A stretch of DNA of 64,000 nt, from NCBI GenBank assembly GCA_037074705.1, contig CM073590.1, forward strand, positions 242,723,601 to 242,787,600, read 5' to 3'. The notes under the pieces are model-generated. The model was not told where the DNA came from, did not search any database, and saw nothing but the letters and a program-made list of their open reading frames with translations. Below, piece after piece: positions 11,626 through 23,361 of the stretch. This stretch comes from Zhengitettix transpicula (taxonomy: Eukaryota; Arthropoda; Insecta; Orthoptera; Tetrigidae). The position numbers and the translations under genes were made by a program. Positions within the stretch are counted from its first letter, which is position 1, and the number at the start of each line of letters is the position of its first letter.

Positions 11626-12275
11626 ATGCGGTTTTAAAATAAATAATGCGTTGGAAAGAGAATTAAATTCCCTACAAACTTTATTCCGTAATAAATTCGT
11701 TTACTGCCGGCCATTTTGGAGATATCAGGACTGGAAGTACGACAAACTGCATTATTTGAGAAAATGGCGTAAATTGGACGAACGATTTCTACCATTCATT
11801 TCGACCGAGTTTCGTACTTGAGTACACCAATCGATGCAGAATTTTATGCACTACAATTTATTACTGAACATTATTTTCAATATAATGCTTCGTGATTTTG
11901 CTATTAACGAAAAACTGAAGAGATTTCGTGGGTTTTTAGGCCATTGAAACTTCTCCCGAGTGGGCTTTAGAATTGGTAAAACTCGATTTTTCAGTAATGG
12001 CCACGGCATTGGAAAATAAAAATAAAATGCCCGACCTTTTCCGCGGTAAGATGTTTATAACTACTGGGCTCGACTCCAAGAGACCAGGATTGTTGTAGCT
12101 GACTTGTCCTTTGAGGAAACGTTGGACTGAACCTTCCTGCGCCTATCATCCATTGCTTGTCCAGTAAAATAAAAAAATTGTTTCTAGACTGTTGGCACTG
12201 CAGGGACGGAGTGGTAACACTGTAATGTAACCGACTAGCTGGACGGAGTTGAAACGTTTGCAGAATTTGTTAGTC
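11626..12275 (+). repeat. Family B foldback, left arm
   Basis: About 650 bp whose reverse complement follows at 12527-13205. Matching blocks include AATGCGTTGGAAAGAGAATT, CGGCCATTTTGGAGATATCA, GACGAACGATTTCTAC, TTGAGGAAACGTTGGACTGA and CTGGACGGAGTTGAAA. The arms have diverged by substitutions and small indels, so the inversion is not recent. Confidence 0.85.
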
Positions 12276-12526
12276 TTGAAATATTACGGAAGAAAGCGAG
12301 AATCAATCAATGCCGGTGGACCAAGGCACCCTTGAGTTATAATCAAGAAATTTATACTGTCACGGGTTGGTAGCCTTGCTTTCGACATTGCAACTGCAAA
12401 ATTTCCTCCCCTGGCGAGTTGTTTTCTTGTTGCGGTGTCCTCAACCTCTTCCCAGAGCGTCCTTGACGGATCGCATCCGGCAGGTAGTTCCTTGCGCAGG
12501 AAATGTCCTGTCCGTTATAGCGCTTT
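12276..12526. other. Spacer between the family B arms
   Basis: About 250 bp of non-palindromic sequence separating the inverted arms. No coding signature. Confidence 0.7.
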
Positions 12527-13205
12527 CGCCTCTTTCGCGGAATTCTGCTAAAGTTTGAACTCCGTCCAGCTGTCGGTTAAGGTTACAGTGTTACCAATCC
12601 GTCCCCCTGCAGTGCCGAACAGTCTAGAAACAATTTTTTTTGTTACTGGGCAAGCGACTGCGCAGGACGGTTCAGTCCAACGTTTCCTCAAAGGACAAAG
12701 TCAGCCACAACAATCCTGGCACAGTAGCTGTATACATCTAACCGCTCAAAACGTCCAGGTATTTTATTTTTATTTTCCGACTCGTAAATGCCGCGTGCTA
12801 TAGTATTAAAGAACAAAAAAAGTTTTTGAATACGAAAGGCCCAAGGAAAAGTTTCTGTGGCTTATAAACCATGAAATCTTGCACCGCTTTTCACTTTGTC
12901 GTTATTAGCAGAAGAATGAAGCATTCAATTGAAAATAATGTTCAGTAATAAATTGTAGATCATAAAATTCTGCATCGAATGGTGTGTTCGAGTACGAAAC
13001 TCGGTCGAAGAAAGTCGTAGATATCGTTCGTCAAATTTACGGCATTTTACGTCATTTTTCGGAAAGAAGGCGGTTTGTCGTGTTTCTAGCGATGATATCT
13101 ACAAAATGGCCGCCAGTAAAGTAATTTATCACGGAATAAAGGTTATAGAGAATTGAATTCTCTTTCCAACGAATTATCTGGTTTTAAAAAATCATTCTAA
13201 TCGGA
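12527..13205 (-). repeat. Family B foldback, right arm
   Basis: Inverted partner of 11626-12275, for example AACTCCGTCCAGCTGTCGGT, TCAGTCCAACGTTTCCTCAA and GATATCTACAAAATGGCCGC. Together the two arms make a long-hairpin element of about 1.6 kb. Confidence 0.85.
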
Positions 13206-13265
13206 TGAATAATTTTAAAGTAGCTGCAACTGTCCACAGATTTTTCGGAGAATATTATGATCGTT

Positions 13266-13314
<49 letters not shown>
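13266..13314. repeat. (AT)n microsatellite
   Basis: Alternating AT run just beyond the right arm of the B foldback, ending ATATTGCAAAC. Confidence 0.95.
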
Positions 13315-13315
<1 letters not shown>

Positions 13316-13590
13316 CAAACATTTATTTTTCTCTGTTATTTTTGGCCATAGTACAGCTTAGTCAATTCATCCTTGGTTACAGTTCTGATGAGTGACAAAT
13401 GAAAAATACTCGTTGCTGTACAAAAATTTCGTATTTTACACGATCCATGCAGTCCTTTCAGCTAGACTCGGGGGATGCAAACGTTACTGGACGTTAACGT
13501 TGTTAGGACTGGGTCAAGATACTCTGTAGGACTTTACCTCACGGTGGGAACAGGTTTTTGTCAATATTTAATTATTATTACAGATTTCCT

Positions 13591-13896
13591 ATTGGGCATA
13601 GTCGGCCAACTGCCTAATAAACTGGCACGGCGGGGGGGGGAAGGGGGTTAAAGTTGCAACCACACAGCAAACTCCTCTCCCGCTATCGGAAGGGCGTGGG
13701 ACAAGTACCCAATGCCCCACCTACCTGATGCAGTTTTTCTAGCGTTTGTCCTGTATTAATTTTAGGCGAATGCCGGGTAGGATCCTTAAACTGTAGCCCG
13801 GGGGCCCCTAGTTAACCCTTGGCTACGTTCCTCTACCCTTCCGCATCCCCCCTTTAAATCCTTTCCTATGCTATTAAAGGGGAGTTGCCAACTTGT
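13591..13896 (+). mobile_element. Family A retroposon, main part (A3), interrupted
   Basis: Plus-oriented 5'-truncated copy beginning GGGCATAGTCGGCCAACTGC and running to GGGGAGTTGCCAACTTGTGG. The missing 3' tail resumes at 14073 after a fragment of family B. Confidence 0.85.
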
Positions 13897-14072
13897 GGGA
13901 TAATGCGTTGAAAAGAGAATTCAATTCTCTACAACCTTTATTCCGTGATAAATTACTTTTCTGGTAGCCATTTTGGAGATATCATTGCTAGAAACACGAC
14001 AAACCACCTTCTTTCCGAAAAATGACGTAAAATGCCGTAAATTTGACGAACGATATCTACGACTTTCTTCGA
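13897..14072 (+). mobile_element. Family B fragment inserted in family A
   Basis: About 175 bp matching the 11640-11800 arm (GATAATGCGTTGAAAAGAGA, CATTTTGGAGATATCATTGC, CGACTTTCTTCGACCAC) replaces nothing: A sequence stops at TTGTGG and resumes at ATGTGGATTACCC. The repeated (A/T)TGTGG on both sides looks like a 5-6 bp target duplication. Confidence 0.75.
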
Positions 14073-14115
14073 CCACATGTGGATTACCCTCATGTAGCCT
14101 GTTGCACTAAAAAAT
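14073..14115 (+). mobile_element. Family A 3' tail of A3
   Basis: ATGTGGATTACCCTCATGTA followed by GCCTGTTGCACTAAAAAA is the standard 3' end and A-tail of family A, completing the interrupted copy. Confidence 0.85.
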
Positions 14116-14118
14116 GGT

Positions 14119-14252
14119 GATAATATATAAATACCACACAACGTTTCTGAGTTTTGTCAAATGACGAGTGCAGTTGTGTCGCTCTAGGCTCTTCTGTACC
14201 ACCTGAAGAAAGGCGACAAGGATCCCTGAAGTGTTTGTGTGGTATTTAAATC
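14119..14252 (+). mobile_element. Family C element, inverted outer ends
   Basis: Begins ATAAATACCACACAACGTTT and ends GTTTGTGTGGTATTTAAAT, an inverted pair. The interior holds GCAGTTGTGTCGCTCTAGGC and ACCACCTGAAGAAAGGCG. TACCAC before the core pairs with GTGGTA after it, and the core resembles a degenerate hammerhead. Related copies are at 15366, 24119 and 60958. Confidence 0.65.
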
Positions 14253-15365
14253 ATCACTTAATTCTTCTGTATTTGGCTATCTTTACTATTGTTGAGTTTC
14301 ATAGTGTCTGTACGGTCATTGCTATGATTTAAATTTTTTTTTTGAGTTTATTACGGCGTCATCCTACGGCACGATGTTTGAATCGCTTTGCAGTGTAACC
14401 TTTTCTTTTCTCCTCTGGTGATGTGAATTTGTTTCCCTGTGCGCTGTATCTTTTATCGTCTGTGTGTGTTTGTGTGTGTGTGCGCCTCGTCCTCTGTCAG
14501 GACTGTGAGCGAATCCACGACTTTTTTTTTTGCGAGTTGTTAGGAGAGACCAGACACTGATGTTGCGAAGGTGACCTTTTTTTTTTTTTCGCACAGCTGT
14601 AAATAATTTTTAGTGGACCGTTTTAGAGCACGTCTGTGCCTTTACCGTGGTCGTAAACGAGGAGGGACGCGAATTCTGCACGTACGGACTTTTTGTCTGA
14701 TGAGGGTGGGAAGGTGGAGAGAGGAAAACTCCCCCCCCCCAACCCCCCATAAACGGGGTCACCGTCGTCGTTATCGTGTGTGTGTGTGTGCCGGAAACAC
14801 CGCCCCCCCCCACCCAGCAGGGAAGGGAAGGGAAGGGAAGAGGGGGTGAGTTTTCGCTACATTAAACTTGCTGGCCAGAAACCATTGGGTCCGCCCCATT
14901 GGCGCCCGTCGCGTCCTTTGCAAACCCGCGCCGCGGCGTCCACCGCCCGAAAAGCGTCATAAATTCCACCCGGGGCCTCCGCTGTGTGAAGGAGGAAGCT
15001 CCATTGCACTTTACGACTACCGACCGGCCCCTAATTACCGCTAAAAGTGCGGACCCAATTAGATGTAAAATATCACCTCACTCATGCACCCTTGTAACGA
15101 TCGGGAATATGTAAATCCCGGGGAACCCGTGCTTCTGCTTCTGCGGCATTGACTCCACGACTTCTGAGTGGGGACTTGGTAACTGACCTTAACATACGTG
15201 TACAAACACCAAAAAATATATATACCACGGCGGATCCAACGTACATTGATTTCGAAAACAAAAAAAAACTCAACGGTTTCACACGACTTAAAATGAAAAA
15301 AAAGTTACGTCTGATAGAAAATAATAACGAATAAGAAAGACAGCGAGCACAGACAATAAAAAAGG
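14253..15365. other. Non-coding; holds a GC-rich block at 14640-15120
   Basis: No recognised gene. (GT)n runs lie near 14460 and 14778. The stretch 14860-15120 is notably GC-rich for this window, appears single-copy, and has two CCATTGG sequences about 20 bp apart near 14883-14902. It could be regulatory or a remnant exon, but no supporting frame was found. Confidence 0.4.
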
Positions 15366-15460
15366 GTAATATAAACACCACACAACGTTTCTGGGATCCT
15401 TATCAACTTTCGTCAGGTGCTAATCAGAGCCTAGAGCGACACAACTGCACTCGTCAGTTC
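15366..15460 (-). mobile_element. Family C element, minus copy
   Basis: Read on the minus strand: CGAGTGCAGTTGTGTCGCTC, then CACCTGACGAAAG, AAGGATCCCAGAAACGTTGT and GTGGTGTTTATATTACC. It matches the 24119 copy closely. Confidence 0.75.
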
Positions 15461-15737
15461 TACAAACTGAAAAGCGGCGGCGAAAACACAACGACAATGG
15501 GAAACCCGAAGAGGTCAGCGCAACAATAAAGGGATCGTAGCAATTGTCGACTTTCATAGTGTCTGTTTCTACATTAATAGCTTTGATGTTTGATTTAATG
15601 TGAAGCATCTCTGGAATTGTACCTGGTGTCAGCGTCTAAACTCTTAAGCATTTTGCCAATCAAATGTATGTTTATAATTGATGGTATGTTTGGAGACTAA
15701 CAGATTGTTTATCAATGGGAAGTTAGACGTTTTGTTC

Positions 15738-15790
15738 GCCCCATGCAGCAGGAATTACAATAAGAGCGAGAGACTTTGTCAACAACAGAA
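15738..15790 (+). repeat. Short dispersed repeat F
   Basis: GTTCGCCCCATGCAGCAGGA followed by ATTACAATAAGAGCGAGAGA matches 60890-60935 (CGCCCGATGTAGCAGGATAT, TACAATTAGAGCAAAAGAGA). The second copy sits just upstream of a family C element, so F may be part of a longer C unit. Confidence 0.6.
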
Positions 15791-15894
15791 TGTTTGCTGT
15801 AGGTATCAAGTGGGTCCTTGTGGTTTTTAATCAAGTAGGAAAGGGTCCTCTCAGGTGCGGAGTATGTATCCTTAATCCGCCACCCCCCCCCCCC

Positions 15895-16018
15895 AAACGA
15901 TGCAAAAGAAAAGGACGCGTACCCTCGGTTTCTTGGGGCCTCTCGGGCACACGTGCACTTTTAATTAATTCCCTCAGGCCTGCGGACTAATGGCGGCCAC
16001 TTACCGATGCTATTTACT

Positions 16019-16064
<46 letters not shown>
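15895..16064. repeat. Dispersed repeat E copy 2 plus (AT)n
   Basis: Second copy of the 569-694 repeat (ACGATGCAAAAGAAAAGGAC, GCGTACCCTCGGTTTCTTGG, CTTACCGATGCTATTTACTA), again followed at once by an AT array. Confidence 0.8.
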
Positions 16065-16066
<2 letters not shown>

Positions 16067-16384
16067 TGTGTGTCTGATATACGGTTAATTCATTCAGAAA
16101 AGTGGCAACAACGGAATAGTTTAACTTCAGGTCACCCTGGACCTCGCGCTTACTAAACCGAATTACTTTAGGCGGCGCGTCTACGAAGTTTACTGCTTTT
16201 CCATCCCTTGTTGGACACTGAATTTACATGTTTTCTCCCCCACCCCTCTGCATACCGGGTCTACACCCAAAATATTTGCAGCTATTGGATTATAAAGTTG
16301 TTTCCCTAGTTTGTGAATTGCACCTTCAACAATTTTTTTTTCTGCTGTGTAACACACAGTTTGATGATTTATTATGCAAAGACC
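16065..16384. other. No clear feature
   Basis: Possibly the downstream part of the LINE fragment that follows on the minus strand, but no motif is recognisable. Confidence 0.4.
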
Positions 16385-16580
16385 TGTTTAATAGTTTGTC
16401 TAAATTAGATTTGAAAAGCAACAACGTGTCTTCGAGGGTGTTTAATTTACAAATATTTAATATGGAGTCGTCCCCGAAGAGTCTTACATTAATCATTAAT
16501 ATATACTAAGGATGTTTGAAGCCCCCTGAAACGCTTCCCTGAGGCACAACAGAAGTTATTATTTGCCGAGGATTTTGATA
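16385..16580 (-). pseudogene. LINE reverse transcriptase fragment
   Basis: Minus-strand conceptual translation gives TSVVPQGSVSGG (about 16525-16555), an in-frame stop, then VRLFGDDSILNI (16457-16485) and EDTLLLFKSNLDKLL. These match the non-LTR RT signature of a VPQGS motif followed by the F-x-DD catalytic motif (A to G in LFADD). The spacing between them is shorter than usual, so there is a deletion. Style is Jockey/CR1/I-like. Not functional. Confidence 0.7.
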
Positions 16581-16601
16581 TGACTGTCTGACTCTTTGAC
16601 G

Positions 16602-17060
16602 CTACGGTCCTTGTAGAACCTTGGTCTCCGCAACTATCTTCTTCCAAAGCTGTCTTCCGATTGCCTTCGTTCTCCATCTCCTGACTCCTTCCTCCACCTC
16701 TTCAATCCAACGCCTTCTTGGTCTACCTCTGTGTCTCCTGCCACCTGGATGCCCCTCCAGAACTTTCTTCGATTCTCTTGTTTTCTACTTCTTCCTGTCT
16801 GGAGTAGACTTCTCACATTCCAAGTCGCTAATACCAATCCATAACCAGTTCCTCGTTCGGGTCGGTTTTTCGGTTTTGTCCATCCGGTTTACTCTTTCTT
16901 GCGGCTTCTCAACAATTTCTTTTTTCTTTTTACGGGAAATGGGTGTCAGCCCTATGCCCAAACCCGCAACCTGGAGGACCAGGGTATCTCTTTTAGTCTG
17001 GATCATCACCTACGGCATGTCCAACATGGGAGGCCCCTACCAGTCGCTAAGCTGCCGCCG
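16602..17060 (-). pseudogene. Internally deleted LINE: endonuclease start joined to ORF C-terminus
   Basis: Minus-strand frames contain LVLQVAGLGIGLTPI (about 16950), then LATWNVRSLLQTGR (16795-16840), resembling the start of an APE endonuclease domain. Only tens of bases later, in another frame, comes GRPRRRWIEEVEEGVRRW and WKKIVAETKVLQGP followed by a stop at 16602, resembling the ORF C-terminus of many LINEs. Most of the endonuclease and all of the RT are missing between. The plus-strand 156-residue frame at 16621-17091 is antisense to this. Confidence 0.65.
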
Positions 17061-17099
17061 GCCTAACTCTCAGGATCATTTAAGCACGTAAGCCCCACC

Positions 17100-17747
<648 letters not shown>

Positions 17748-17749
17748 AC

Positions 17750-18934
17750 CTAGGTCAATAAAGATCTTAGTCTCGAAGCAGCGTGAGGGGTGTGGTGGGG
17801 TAAAAGAGAAAAAAATATATATAGATATAGACGGGCCGCTCAAAGGGAGGGAAAAAACAACTTGAGAAAGCAGTGGGGTTGACACAAGAGGGTTAGAAGA
17901 GTCCGACGAACGATCGTTACAGTTCTTCGCCACTGTGCGGCGCCGCGGCGGCGGTGGCGGCAGAAACACTTTGCAACAATTCTAAAATATGGGAAGTTTC
18001 CCTCCCTCCCTCCCCCACCCACCCCCCACCTTTCTGCAATTCTTCAAAAGAAAAATTGAAGTATTCGACCCCTTAATGTCATCATTTAACCACGATGCCA
18101 CCCCACGCTGTTTAGAGGCGAGTATTATTTAAAATTAAATTTTCTGAATTAATACGGTAAAATTAACCCCCCCCACCCAAAATTTTTTTTTATAATATTA
18201 TTTGACCATTTTTATTATTCTGAAAATATACAAAATGGAGGTTCCAAATATAAATGGTCATTAATAAAATAACTTCATGTTTTTGACGTTTTCCCCCATC
18301 TCTATTTTTTTAAATAAAATTTATTTTCAGCAAAATTAAATGTAATTAAATTTATCAGAAATAAATTTTTTTCTTAGTGAAATTAACAAAACTATTGATC
18401 AAAGAATACAATTTTATTAAAATAATTACAACTCTATTTAAATATATGTTAAATAAATAGACTTTGGGTCTGATTAATCATTAATTCACATTAATTTATT
18501 TAAGGACAAGTAGAATACATTGGGAATACCGGCTAATTTTTTTATCTTGAAGAGAAAAAGAATTAAAAAATCAAGGAAAATAAAGATTCTGAAACTGACC
18601 AGGGCGGCGCGGGAGGGGGGGTGGGGGGGAGAAAAATCTTGTCCTGAGAGAGGGGGTTAACTCACATAAAAGCTCGGACAGGGGGCATGTTTTCAACCTG
18701 AGCCACGGACGCCTAGACGTTTCACATTATCCTTTAAGTGCGTGTTGTTTTCATATCTGCATCACAACTAAGCTCTTTTAGAAATCAACAGATGTCTCAG
18801 GGGAGGGAGGGGGGTTATTCTAATAGTTGTGTTGCATATATGCTGCATTAACTGAAGGGGTTAGGTCCACGATCATGTTAGCGTTCATATCCCTGGATAA
18901 TCTTTGATCAGATTATATATAGAGAGTGGTCACA
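17750..18934. other. AT-rich with GC-rich islands, no gene
   Basis: Includes (CGG)-like codon runs near 17940 and CCCTCCC runs near 18000. Otherwise AT-rich with no frame or repeat copy recognised. Confidence 0.5.
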
Positions 18935-19295
18935 GTTGTCCGCTATTCCCATTGGAACAGTCGGCCAGCTGCTCTCTAGACTGCTCGAGGGACGGAGAAG
19001 GGAAAGTTGCGTCCCCACAGCAAACTCCTCTCCCGCCATCGGAATGGCGTGGGGAAAGTACCAAATGCCCGACCTACATGATGCAGGGTTTTCTACTGTT
19101 TGTCTTGCATCACTTTTAGGTGAATGCCCCGGGGTAGGATCCTTAAACTACAGCCCGAGGATCTCTAGTTAACCCTTGGCTACCTTCCTCTACCTTTCCG
19201 CATCCCCCCTTTCACTCCCTTTCCTATCCTATAAGAGGGGAGTTGGCGCAACGTAGATTACCCTATACATAGTCTGTCTACACCTTAAAAAAAAT
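18935..19295 (+). mobile_element. Family A retroposon (A4)
   Basis: Plus copy truncated at its 5' end, beginning TTGTCCGCTATTCCCATTGG. It has the standard middle blocks and a degraded 3' end TACACCTTAAAAAAAA. Confidence 0.85.
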
Positions 19296-19300
19296 ACTAC

Positions 19301-19660
19301 ATTGGGCATACGGTAAGGGTTGTTCGCTGTCCCTGTTGGAACACTCGGCCAGCTGCCTCCTAAGATGGTCGAGACGCGGAGAAGGGAATGCTGCGACCGC
19401 ACAGCAAACTCCTCTCCCGCCATCGGAAGGGCGTGGGACAAGTACCCAATGCTCGACCTACCTGATGCAGGTTTTTCTAGGGTTTTCCCTGGATTTCTTT
19501 AGGTGAATGCCAGGTAGGATCCTTAAAATATAGCCCTGGGGCCCTAGTTAACCCTTGGCTACCTTCCTCTACCCTTCCGCATCCCCCCTTTTCAAATCCC
19601 TTCCTATGCTATTAAATGGGAGTTCCACCATGTGGATTACCCTCGCGAAACCTAAAAAAA
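19301..19660 (+). mobile_element. Family A retroposon (A5)
   Basis: A second plus copy immediately after A4, starting at TTGGGCATACGGTAAGGGTT and ending CCATGTGGATTACCC...CCTAAAAAAA. Both are 5'-truncated at nearly the same point, which suggests tandem duplication or insertion beside an older copy. Confidence 0.85.
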
Positions 19661-19904
19661 GTAACAGGGATTTTAAAAAAAAATAACAAGTAGTACAGCA
19701 GTTAATCTGTTAGAAAACAGATATTATAAAATTTCAAAGAAAAAAGAAAGAGATTAAAGTCTTTGGAATTAAAAGCAATAATTATAAAATTTGTGAAACT
19801 AAAGTTCATAATTCTATGGATTATTTGGGGATAGAACAAAAATTTAAAGTCCGTTGAAATTAAAAATGTTAAAACGACCTTTAGAACAGACAAATTAAAA
19901 AAAT

Positions 19905-20205
19905 AACTAAAACTGCCGGACGTTTCGACGCGGATTAGCGACTTTTTTCAAATCGGCAAATAATTTAAGACTGTTGAAGAAGAACAAAAGTAAAATTTAC
20001 CGGTAATGTTAAACATGACACAGAAAGTCTCAACAAGCTATATGATATTTTGTTTTTTTATAAGTTCCTTGGCTCTTAGTGTTTTATCTGTGACTTTAGT
20101 TTGTTCTTCAAATTAGAGTCTTAAATTATTCGCCTTTACAAGAAACCAAATACGCTAATCCGAGTCGAAACGTTCGGCAGCTTTAAATTTTACTTATTTT
20201 AAGGG
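19905..20205. repeat. Foldback element with GAAACGT ends
   Basis: Arms of about 100 bp: AACTGCCGGACGTTTCGACG, CGGATTAGCG and AATAATTTAAGACT on the left, and their inverted counterparts TCTTAAATTATTCGCC, CGCTAATCCGAGTC and GAAACGTTCGGCAG on the right. Each outer end carries a GAAACGT sequence pointing outward, as in the hammerhead-like pairs, but the CTGANGA part is degenerate. Confidence 0.75.
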
Positions 20206-22737
20206 TTTCTTTTTTTAATTCTGTCTGTTATAAAAACCGTTTAAATATTATTATTTGGCAGATAATAAATTAGGTTGTACAATTCTTATTAAATAGTTTG
20301 GAAAAAGGAAATTGACCCCAGCTGTCTGAGATATTAGAATAATTGCTGAGGGTATGTTACCCGAATTATAGTTTATTTGGTAAAATTTCATTTCTCACTT
20401 ACATGTTACCAACTTTTCAAAGCTAAAACGTATCTCACATGCAAGACGACTGAAGGAATTACGACTGCGCTTCCTTTTCAGATTGCAGAGGTACTACGGT
20501 AACGGAGGTTGGGGAGGAGTGTAACGGCAACCCGTACATCACTATAACTACCCCCTCCCCACCACCCCCACCACCACCATTGCCGTATATACAGTAGCAG
20601 TGAACGGCGATGGAATAATAATATAAAAAAAAAAGAAGGGCAAATGTGGAGGCTCGCCCCCACCCCCCGTATTAAATTACCATAAAAGAAGAAGCCAGGC
20701 TGCCACCGATATCGGATACTACCCCCGCACCCACCCCTCGCCCCCACCAAAAAAAAAAGAACCGGCCTTTGGGAAAACCGGAAAATGTTTAATGTCTTGA
20801 TTATTCGATTAACTCCGCTTCAAAGGAGGTGTAACGAGGACAGAATAAGAAAAGGAGAAGCGAGCGTCGACGCGGCCAGGGATCCAAGGTCGATCGATCG
20901 ATCGATCGCGGAGTTTGCGAGAAATATCGATTCAGTACGGCGTAATCGCTCTACGAGATTATATGGCTATCAAAGAATTTAGACAATGGAATAAATAATT
21001 TATATGTGAATAGAACGTTTCGTTGAAAACGGTAATTTAAGGGTGACGAAACGTCACGAGGATAAATAACTTTATTTTGAATCCTTTTTTAATTATCGTA
21101 CACAAGATTGAATGATATACATACAAAGAATTTAAGAGGAATTATTATTATTATTATTCTGAATAACTTTGATATAAAAAATTAAATATTATTATTAGAA
21201 AAAATCCAGTTTTTTAACGTCAGGTTCTACAAATGTTCTTATCAAATAATTTTTTCTTTCACTGTGAGCTTTCCCCGAATGTTTCCCGATCCATTTAAAT
21301 GCTTTACTCCTCACAAATGGTCTAAATTTGTCGCCTTGATGCCTCGACTTAATTTTCTCCATCACCGTCTACAAATGATTCAACTAGAATTCAAACATCT
21401 TTGCTTGTTCTTTTTTAGCATCCTTTTTTTTGGGGGGGTAGGAGGGAAGGGGGAGGGAAATTAAGGTCAGCCTTGTGGTTCAATCATGGCTACCGTCTTT
21501 CTTCTCCGCACTGTAATACACCCCAAGCAAATATTTGAAGTACTAACCGTATACGAGGGTGAGTCACTAAATAATGCCTCTGATTATTATTTTTTCTCTT
21601 TTATTTCTCAAGGCAATTAAACGCTTAAACTCTCAGCATTAATTTTTCACTTTTTTTCTCTTATTAAACAGAAATTATCTGTGGAAAGCGGCAGCAAGGA
21701 GGATAGAGGTCGGTGCATTACACAATATATATATATTGTAATGATCACAATGAATGATTAATTAATTAAATTTGATTAATAGAAAAAAAAATTATTCTTC
21801 AAAGATACAAATTATCAGCCTCACGTTGCACATTTAATTTCCTCAAATTTACAAACCAAAATTTTATATTATATTTTTATTATCTTACTTGTGGCGTTCT
21901 AGGAAACTAAAACCTTTCCTATTTTGACAAACAATTACATCTAATTACTCTTCCTCTCAGGGTCTTTACTGGGCTTGATAGTAAGAACAATCAAATTTAA
22001 TAAACTAATTAACAAATCAAAATTTGAAATGAACGGAATATAAATTCTAAACGCCGTAAAGAAAACCGAAAACTAAACAAGATAACGAAACCTGACTTCT
22101 ACCTTTAATCCTCGTTTACAGACTTTTAAATACTTGTGTGTTTGTACTCACGAATGTCTTTCTGGTACCAGACCTGATTCTTGGAGCTTGAAGACAACAC
22201 TCACTAAAAAGGCCGTTATTCACTGATTCTACACATCATTATTAATAATACACACGGTCGTAGTTCTCGTTGTTATTCCACCTGGAATTTAGGGATCAGC
22301 CGCTCCCTGGGTCAGCCCTCGGACGTGTGTCTCCTCGATGGCCTTTATGCGAAACGTTATCTCGCATGTGTGTGGTGCTAACCCTTTGCTTCCACTTTGC
22401 GATTTTATGTCACGAGTCTCTCCGTCAAGAACTATTTACTCGTGTTTTATAGAGTTTAATAGATCTCACAGCTGAACTTCCTGGACCGCGCTATTCGTAG
22501 TTTTTAGGACAGCCTCCTCTCTCTCCCGTAACGTTCGCCTGACTGACTTCCGTACGAGCGCGCGGTTTCCAACAACTATCGCCGACAAAGAGCCGTGATT
22601 GTTGCTTTCAAGAAATGTACCGCTAACAATCCAATTATATTAAAACAATTAATGGGCTCTAATTAGTATTACAATATATATTTTTTTACATTTTTATTTT
22701 CTGGGGTAAAATATGATATAAACTATGTTTTATATGA
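20206..22737. other. Mostly AT-rich non-coding sequence
   Basis: No gene recognised. Small items: a CGATCGATCGATCGATCG run near 20892-20909; a close inverted pair AACGTTTCGTT / GACGAAACGTCAC at 21015-21056; (ATT)n near 21140; and a short CACAATATATATATATTG palindrome near 21720. The 22270-22600 part is richer in GC, with a 60-residue frame of no known family. Confidence 0.45.
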
Positions 22738-22880
22738 TTTACTTGGTGGGTGCCCGGCGTTGCCCGAGATGTCATTTATCCACAACCCCCCCCCCAATTT
22801 TTTTTAGTTATTTTTATATAACGCAACTCGCCCTCTATCCCCCTAAATGTTATTATCGGCCAGGTTGCATTGTTTGAAAA
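22738..22880 (-). mobile_element. Family D (Helitron-like) 3' end, minus orientation
   Basis: On the minus strand this reads ATGACATCTCGGGCAACGCC, GGGCACCCACCAAGT: the GGGCAACGCCGGGCAC hairpin with a CAAGT end close to the CTAGT end of the 35.8 kb copy. The inner part matches the 62.6 kb copy (ATATAACGCAACTCGCCC versus ATATAAGGCACCTCGACC on the plus strand). Confidence 0.65.
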
Positions 22881-23361
22881 CTTCACTACATTAAATTAAT
22901 AATGTGGTACTTAATTTAGTAATTATCGAAATTAAATAATTAATTTTTATTTCAATTAAAAACTATTTGTCTAATTTTTATTTATTTTTCCGCAAATCAA
23001 TTTATTTTTAAGCGGGATGATGTTGGCGTTCCCATATTCATCTTCTTCGTATTACGTAATTGTTTTTTTATAATCAATAATTACTGTACTTACAATAATT
23101 ACAGATGTAAAATCATAGTTAATTATTTTTTTATTCGTTCCATAAGCTTTCATATAAAGTCCCATAAACGCAATAAAATGGCTTTCTATAATATGGAAGA
23201 AAAAAAAAGTAGGTGTCTATTGCAGTTCCCAATATCCACGTACCTTTCTTGTTCTCATTTTAAATATATGCATCTTAAATAAAATAACTGATAAATTTAA
23301 CTTCCTAAATAACGCACAGACTGTCACAACGGAAATAATTTTAATAAGAAAGACAGCTTTA
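22881..23361. other. AT-rich, nothing recognised
   Basis: Homopolymer-rich AT sequence without frames or family copies. Confidence 0.5.

Noticed and set aside
16621..17091. 156-residue plus-strand frame
   Set aside because: Antisense to a LINE ORF relic that has recognisable motifs on the minus strand.
20892..20909. CGATCGATCGATCGATCG as a regulatory cluster
   Set aside because: Short simple tetranucleotide repeat; nothing else around it supports a function.
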